Of a stretch of DNA of 50,379 bases, positions 45,146 through 50,379 are shown piece after piece (position 1 is the first letter of the stretch; every line of letters begins with the position of its first letter). The DNA comes from Bremia lactucae. Taxonomy: Eukaryota; Oomycota; Peronosporomycetes; Peronosporales; Peronosporaceae. Below the pieces are notes generated by a model. That model was given only the letters and a program-made list of their open reading frames with translations. It was not told the DNA's origin and searched no databases. Made by a program: the position numbers and the translations under genes. Where the stretch lies: contig NC_090621.1 of assembly GCF_004359215.1 (NCBI RefSeq), positions 947,192 through 997,570 of the forward strand. Direction: 5' to 3'.

Positions 45146-45540
45146 GGTAGAAGTTACTAGACTTCTAAATCCCGAGGGATTAATCCCCCGGCAGCCTGTG
45201 GATAAATCCCAGGAAGAAACCGAGACATTAAATGTCTTGGTTAATGACGGATCGAGAGTAGGCGCTTCTACTCTTGATCTGTATGCGCCTCCGAAGTTAA
45301 CTTCGGAGATAACTCAATTACCAACCCTAGAACCTAAGCGGTTTTTGAGAGATCTGCATTGTGGAAAAAATCAAGCAGATCTGCGCACTCGTCACAGAGG
45401 ACGATTACGTAACCGACATTCGGTCAGCGGTAATTTTTGCAGAGAACGAACGGGTTCTCAGCAGCTCATCGATGGACCAAAGTGTCCTCGACGTAAAGAT
45501 TCGAATTGAAAGATACACTACTCAATCTTGGGAGTCACTG
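45146..45540 (+). pseudogene. Element G linker before RT
   Basis: Reads QLPTLEPKRFLRDLHCGK, then IKQICALVTEDDYVTDIRSA and DVKIRIERYTTQSWESL in two frames. This segment normally precedes RT in these elements. RT itself is absent: the sequence jumps to integrase at about 45535. Confidence 0.72.
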
Positions 45541-46360
45541 TGTCTTTATCGACACGGTATTCCAACTCTATGGGTTGCCCCGTGAATTGGTCTCGGATAG
45601 AGATCCAAGATTCACGGCGGAGTTTTGGCAATCCGTGTTCCGATCTCTCGGAACACGGCTGACTATGTCAAAATCCGACCACTTAGAAACGGATGGTCAG
45701 ACGGAACGCGTAAATCGCGTCCTTGAAGATTACTTCGAGGTTTCGTCCATTCGTATTCGTATTGAAGCGGGTTTTTGCCGATGGTCGAATTCGCTATCAT
45801 TAATTCGGTGCATGCGTCTATAACGCATACACCGTTCTTCGTGAATGGCTTACGCCATCTTCGCATACCCACCCAATTAGAGGTATCCTCTAGCTTAAGG
45901 TAGGGAGACTCGCACGAGCAAAACCATTTCTGGCTCATGCTCATCACGCGTCGAAGTTGCCAACGACGCGAGTGATGTCGATATCGAAGAAATCGACATC
46001 GAAGACGAGAATGATCTCATGGCAGTACGCACAAAGCGTACTGAAAAGACAAACAAATAAGTCAGCAGAGAATTTTCTATCAACTTGAGAATAAAAAAAC
46101 CGTTTCGTTCAGGATTCCATTGCTAACGCAGTGGACCGTGAGAAACGGAATGCAGACAAACATGGAAGAGCAAATGTTCATTCATTCAAATGAATGACCT
46201 AGTACTACTGTCTACGTTAAACCTACCTAAGTGTGTAGGCACTAATGTGGGTAGCAGTAAACTACTACCCAAATTCATTGGTCCTTTCCAGGTACTGCAT
46301 CGCAGAGGCAATGCGAACACAATAGAATTGCCACGTAGGATGCGAACGCATCCTACTGAC
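45535..46360 (+). pseudogene. Element G integrase
   Basis: Starts inside the core at VFIDTVFQLYGLPRELVSDR, then DPRFTAEFWQSVF and TDGQTERVNRVLEDYF (45506-45823). The C-terminal LLPKFIGPFQVLHRRGNAN and LPRRMRTHPT (46190-46486) follow in other frames. The chromodomain and antisense ORF are missing: the sequence switches at 46354 to inverted RT. Confidence 0.87.
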
Positions 46361-46504
46361 GAACGCGAGTTTTATGAACTTCCACGTCCGTCTTACCGTC
46401 CATGGCCCGGCTATGGACAGATACATCGTCGAAATAACTCGGTGCGAATTCCCGCACTGGTCTCAACAGATTTGCACATCTGTTGAATATTGCAGGGGCG
46501 TTAG
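46354..46504 (-). pseudogene. Inverted gypsy RT scrap
   Basis: Matches 32840-32990 in the same orientation (block gagttttatgaacttcc and the segment encoding the RT YFDD surroundings on the reverse strand). It is fused to plus-strand integrase, so an inversion or template switch joined them. Confidence 0.75.
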
Positions 46505-47126
46505 AAAACGATTCCTGTCACGAATATAATCACGCAATCATGGTCCTGAAAACTGTTCGCTACAAAGGTGAAAAAGAGAAGCAGCGCTGTAGCCGTACAT
46601 TAGGGCTTATAGCATTGTACTTGATATGTGATTTTTCAGCTTGCTTTTCAGGAGCGCTATGCCTAGTACCGTCACAATTTTACGCACGAAATAATCCCAC
46701 ATCCTTCTTGTCATTGGGCTTGCTGACTTACGTTCGAGCTACTTCGAGAATCTACAAGCTATGCATGATGTGACCGTCAGTAGAAATGACGTGTGCATCA
46801 AACCCAAAGCCAAAAAAATAGTAAAAGTCGCCACGCTGTCCGATCATGATCGAAGGCTTCAAATTAAATTGTAAGTGCCGAAATTTAAGGCAAGCTAAAC
46901 TTTAGAGACTTTAATTGGCTTTTAGTTCCCAGAGGCTTCTGTTGTCCAGCAAATCGATAGCAATAATGTGGTCATGACTGTAACGGGCTAAAGTTTCCTC
47001 TTGTTAAGTTGCTGAATTTGACTCCGGCGCGAGGTTATAATGATCTGATGTCTTAACAGTTTGATGCCATTTCTTGTGCAAGTTAAGTGTTTTGCAAAAA
47101 CGTCGGACAGAATGTGATGGAGAATT
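46505..47126. other. Unassigned interval
   Basis: One 96-codon plus-strand frame at 46483-46773 begins in the RT scrap and has no recognisable domain. Nothing else is seen on either strand. Confidence 0.45.
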
Positions 47127-47657
47127 TGTAGCGGAGCTACCTCACTCCTAAAGTGAGAGGAAGACTTTCAGACTCAGAGAGTCACTTAGTTCTATTGAAC
47201 TAATGGGCTTAACAACTCAGGGAGTCGTACAAGCTATTAATTCTTAACGAATCCTAGTTCAAGGGATTCAGGGGTTTGTGGAGCCAAGGGCAACTAGTGC
47301 CCAAAAGGATATACCGTAGAAAGGCTTCTATCACTTACAGATCAATGTGCAAGCCTTAGAAAGGCGCTTAATGCCTGAAGATCAAAAGGAGAACTGCACT
47401 TTATTCAATTATTTATAAACTCAAAACGTTACCTTGATCCCCAAATACCAATAATTAAAAACATTGGTATTAGTACACTTTCTAGCTAATTAAAATAGAT
47501 TTTGGCCGCCAGATTTATATCTGGCGGCGAACACATTTATTACCCATAATAAATGAAATTTAAGTAACGAACTATTTTAAATTAGATGAAAGGGTGTTTT
47601 ACCCATTAGTAAATGTGCCACAACAACGGTTTTCCAACCGATGTGTGCCCCATTACA
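47127..47657 (-). repeat. Family-2 LTR, probably solo
   Basis: 531 bp, TGTAGCGGAGC to CCCCATTACA. Orientation is assigned from element A. It interrupts a family-1 gag directly after the zinc-knuckle block KLGHY on the minus strand. No primer-binding site or polypurine tract adjoins it, and I find no target-site duplication. Confidence 0.82.
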
Positions 47658-48662
47658 CGTAGTGTCCTAACTTTTGACAGCGATGGCATTTCTGCGATCG
47701 CTTATTGCTCGAAAAGCGAGGTCTCTCACTTTCGACGTAAGAGAGGTCCATGGGTTCTGGACCTCCTAGCTCGTGTTGTCTTGGAGGACGAGACGATGAC
47801 GAACTAGCTTGAGTCTGTCTCAAGCTCAAGTCCTCCTATTCCGCAACGGTTATTGCTTCTTCAAGCGTATCCAGTTCTAAGCGGAAAAGGCGGGTCTTTA
47901 TGACACCCTCCGTATGACCTTGCATAAACACCGTAATCAACGTGTGTTCATGAACTGGGCTATTTGTAATACAACTCGCTAAGAGTCGTATGTGCTGGGC
48001 ATATGCGTGAACATCACGCTTGCCTTGCTTGAGTTTCAGAAGCTCTGAACGAGCTCTGAACTCAGCCCTAGGCGGTTCAAACGTCTGTTTGAGCCGGGTT
48101 TTAAAAGCCTCTAATGACCCAAAGACATATGGGTCGCGCAACTTCAGGCCTAATGACCAGGTTTTGGCACGACCTGCCTAGTTTGATTGAGCAAATGCGA
48201 CTTGCGTTTGCTCGTCGACGATGTGACGTGCCCTTATGGCATCGTCCAACTCGACAAATCATCTTAAGAGGGAGTCTTCTTAGACTCCCCTATACTAAGA
48301 GATGTCAATCGGTAAGGTTTCGGGTTGACGCGTGTGCGTCACCCAAGTACAGGGGTCTGTACCAGTTGTAACCTCAACAATTTTCCTGTTGAGAGCCTTG
48401 CTGATTTAGCAAGGCTACCTTCCCCTCCATCTCGTCAAGTTCATGTGTATGAACTTGGCGATGGCTGAATGGAGGGCATATCTGTCCAAATTGGACAGCA
48501 TTGCAAAGATTGCATCGTTTTCTACGGTCGAACGCATTCGTTCCACCGCACTCCTTCCTATATCACTTAGAAAGGAGTAGCTTTAAGGAAAACGTGATGA
48601 ACATTCCCACTATCATCTAACATGTCCATGTTAGATGTGGGAAATGTGGTCCTTGGACGGAT
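47658..48662 (-). pseudogene. Minus-strand family-1 gag
   Basis: The frame 48141-47836 reads RDPYVFGSLEAFKTRLKQTF, then LKLKQGKRDVHAYAQHIRLL and LITVFMQGHTEG, parallel to the gag of element G. The first Met region and the catctaacatg hairpin lie near 48620. The zinc-knuckle segment ends at the family-2 LTR. It is 5'-intact but has lost pol. Confidence 0.85.
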
Positions 48663-48679
48663 TACAATGTGCTACCAGG
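48663..48679 (-). other. Primer-binding site, minus-strand family-1 element
   Basis: On the minus strand the LTR end CCCCGTTACA is followed by CC and TGGTAGCACATTGT. TGGTAGCA agrees with the complement of the 3' end of initiator-methionine tRNA in many eukaryotes, though the following bases do not. Confidence 0.72.
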
Positions 48680-49129
48680 TGTAACGGGGCACTACGACTT
48701 CTACTGCTTCAGTACAAGTGCACTTCGCACTGCTCCAGTTGCGAGTGGTGCCTTACGTTATTTCGCGTACACTAGTACGTGCAGAGAAATACTCCTCTTT
48801 AAGGTAACTAGCTTAAAAGAGGGTTAAATGAAAACTGTATTAAAATAATTAAGTATCTCTTCTTTCTATCTGTTGACGCTAACTTAATTTTAATCTAATA
48901 CTAAACATGCAATTTAATTATTATCTTATCTGTATCTCTCTTTTGTTTATCTCAACAGCTGATTAGTCTGCGGGATTATTAAATACAATGGTATATACCT
49001 ATTTATGGATAAGATTTCTGAGCATTACTATATAAAGTAATATTCTCGAAATATTATCGACCTTTTAGATAATCTATTAATTAACAACCTTTAATTATTA
49101 ATGTTTATGTAACGATACACCCCGTTGCA
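48680..49129 (-). repeat. Family-1 LTR (5' LTR of the minus-strand gag)
   Basis: 450 bp, TGTAACGGGG to ACCCCGTTGCA on the plus strand. Orientation is fixed by the adjoining primer-binding site and gag. Confidence 0.9.
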
Positions 49130-49329
49130 CGAACCATTCCTGGAAGTCAAGGCTCGAATGAGAACAATAAGAGCGGCGCTGACGTCTTACATACAGCTAT
49201 GGCAACACTTAGGTTGGTAGTAAAACTTCATGGCAGCGTACTAATCTTTAATCTATTGCGTTTTCACAATTAGTTAGCAGATCGGCCGTGTCTTTAAAGT
49301 TTTTCTAAAAGGTATTATCCGCGTCAGCA

Positions 49330-49718
49330 TGTAACGGGTGTATCGATACATAAAATAAGCACTTAAAGGCTGTTAATAAATATATTATCTAAAAGGTAAA
49401 GAATATTCAGAAAGCTTATTTATTGGTAGATAAAGGCCATTATATCTATTTGCACCGCGGTCCAGTCGGCGCTGGACGCGCGCAAGAGAAAGTCAGATAA
49501 GTTTCATTTATATATTTTGTATTAGTACACAATTAAGTTAGTTTAAAAAAGATAGAAAAATAGAAGAGCTTAATTATATTAGATACAGTTTTCATTTAAC
49601 CCTCTTTAAAGCAAGTGTTTCAAAGTGAGTCTTCCTCTGCACGTACTAGTGTACGTGAAGTGACGTAAGGCACGCCGACTAGTACTGAAGCAGTACAAGT
49701 CAACAGTGCCCCGTTACA
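49330..49718 (+). repeat. Family-1 LTR (5' LTR of the right-most element)
   Basis: 389 bp, TGTAACGGGTG to CCCCGTTACA. It is shorter than the 450-bp form because of internal deletions near 49400 and 49670. A primer-binding site follows. About 200 bp of unassigned sequence (49130-49329) separates it from the opposite-facing LTR. Confidence 0.88.
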
Positions 49719-49735
49719 CCTGGTAGCACTTTGTA
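49719..49735 (+). other. Primer-binding site, right-most family-1 element
   Basis: CC then TGGTAGCACTTTGTA directly after the LTR. It agrees with the site at 48663-48679 over the first 11 bases. Confidence 0.72.
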
Positions 49736-49739
49736 CTTC

Positions 49740-50379
49740 GTCCTGGAACCACAGTTTCAATCATCTAATATGGACATATTTAATGATAATGGGAAAACGC
49801 ATGACGTATCGCGTGATAGCAACTCCTTTCTAAGTGACATAGAAAAGAGTGCGGTAGAATGAATGAGTTCGACCGTTAAAAATGATGCCATCTCGGCGAT
49901 GCTGTCCGGTTTGGACACCATCGAAAGGAGCAAGTACTTACAGAGATGATGTTGGTTCGCGTGTATAAGCATAACTCTCAGAAGGACCTGGGCCAATTAA
50001 ATGGTCATCAGGCTTCGTTTTAATGAACAATAAATGTTGAGTTCTTTAATTCTAGTGCCTGCCGGAAGTTTGTACTCACATTTGTACCGAGAAATGAACT
50101 GCGACGCTATGCAGATTTGATAAGGCCACAATGCCATTGATACAGACGTTCACATAGCCCTCTTCTACCTACTCTAACGTGGCACTTTAGACGTCGGGGT
50201 TTTGAAGCCGTAGTCAATAGAGTTATGATCAAAGTCGCTCCTATCGGCATAGTAGAAGAAAGTCAGTCCGTTCGACGTGCTATACTAAAGGAATTGCATA
50301 GTCGCATTATAATTATTGCCATCATCGAAGAGCGTCATTCGACGCACACCTTTCGAAAAATGTCAAGATACGAGCCAGC
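49740..50379 (+). pseudogene. 5' gag remnant and unassigned flank
   Basis: 49760-49920 matches the gag start of element G (the hairpin around aacatggacatgtt is degraded, then the segment actcctttctaagtgacata, then ATGAGTTCGACCG and CTGTCC-GGTTTGGACA). After about 49940 no gag is recognised. 49940-50379 shows no feature I can support. Confidence 0.6.

Larger units (their letters stand above)
42593..45308. repeat. Tiled array of short perfect hairpins in element G
   Basis: Perfect inverted repeats (arm length): 42593-42616 (11), 42652-42679 (11), 42731-42747 (8), 42772-42794 (9), 42814-42836 (11), 42837-42857 (8), 42941-42960 (7), 43404-43424 (8), 43667-43684 (8), 44026-44043 (9), 44122-44148 (9), 44189-44214 (13, no loop), 45289-45308 (10, no loop). 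Six of them lie within 265 bp of gag. Confidence 0.93.
41998..46504 (+). mobile_element. Element G: family-1 Ty3/gypsy with gag and protease, internally deleted
   Basis: Order: truncated 5' LTR, gag, protease, assembly gap, protease-RT linker, then integrase with RT and RNase H missing, and finally an inverted RT scrap. Gag and protease match the 5' halves of the elements at 47658-49129 and 49330 on. The integrase matches elements B and B'. Element G is therefore the link showing that these 5' and 3' halves belong to one family. Confidence 0.85.

Noticed and set aside
44256..45509. 417-codon plus-strand ORF
   Set aside because: It reads through 825 unknown bases, so it is an artefact. Only the ends carry real gypsy sequence.
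49757..49996. 79-codon minus-strand ORF near the right edge
   Set aside because: It is antisense to the gag start of the right-most element and matches no antisense-ORF motif.

Overview
This is eukaryotic nuclear DNA, most likely from an oomycete (Phytophthora / downy mildew group). The support is a secreted effector-like protein with an EER motif behind an oomycete-type initiator, intron-poor and tightly packed housekeeping genes with 61-93 bp introns, and Ty3/gypsy chromoviruses of the type common in oomycetes. Species cannot be fixed from sequence alone. Only four intact host genes are visible. The rest is degenerate retrotransposon sequence, much of it nested, inverted or duplicated.

Layout. 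1-4742 is a decayed LINE on the minus strand. 5052-8560 holds a single effector-like gene (7041-8411) with about 2 kb of empty upstream DNA. 8561-16243 is a decayed minus-strand Ty3/gypsy element (element A, LTR family 2) with recognisable polypurine tract and primer-binding site. 16480-20347 and 28241-32103 are two copies of one plus-strand gypsy 3' part (elements B and B': integrase, chromodomain, an antisense ORF, polypurine tract, family-1 LTR). Between them, 21090-28480 is a head-to-head inverted pair of gypsy pol regions centred near 24739. 32640-34207 has a gypsy RT scrap and two family-1 LTRs in inverted orientation.

The host-gene island is 34436-39220. It has PCNA (+, one intron, two E2F-type sites upstream), then a three-exon amino-acid/auxin permease-type transporter (-), then PRP17/CDC40 (+). 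The last two are divergent with about 128 bp between start codons. 39924-41960 is a decayed Ty1/copia element. 41998-46504 is a gypsy element with gag and protease, an 825-base assembly gap and an internal deletion. 46505-50379 contains a family-2 LTR and two family-1 elements facing away from each other.

The most unusual signals are in the family-1 gypsy elements. First, their coding sequence is tiled with short perfect hairpins (arms of 7-13 nt, short loops) far beyond chance, which the host genes and LINE do not show on reading. Second, an ORF antisense to pol, between the integrase/chromodomain and the 3' LTR, is conserved at protein level between two diverged element types, mainly through synonymous differences. 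Third, element A contains a fresh-looking fold-back insertion (12481-12570) that suggests how such hairpins can arise, namely strand switching during DNA synthesis. Everything about function of these signals is inference.
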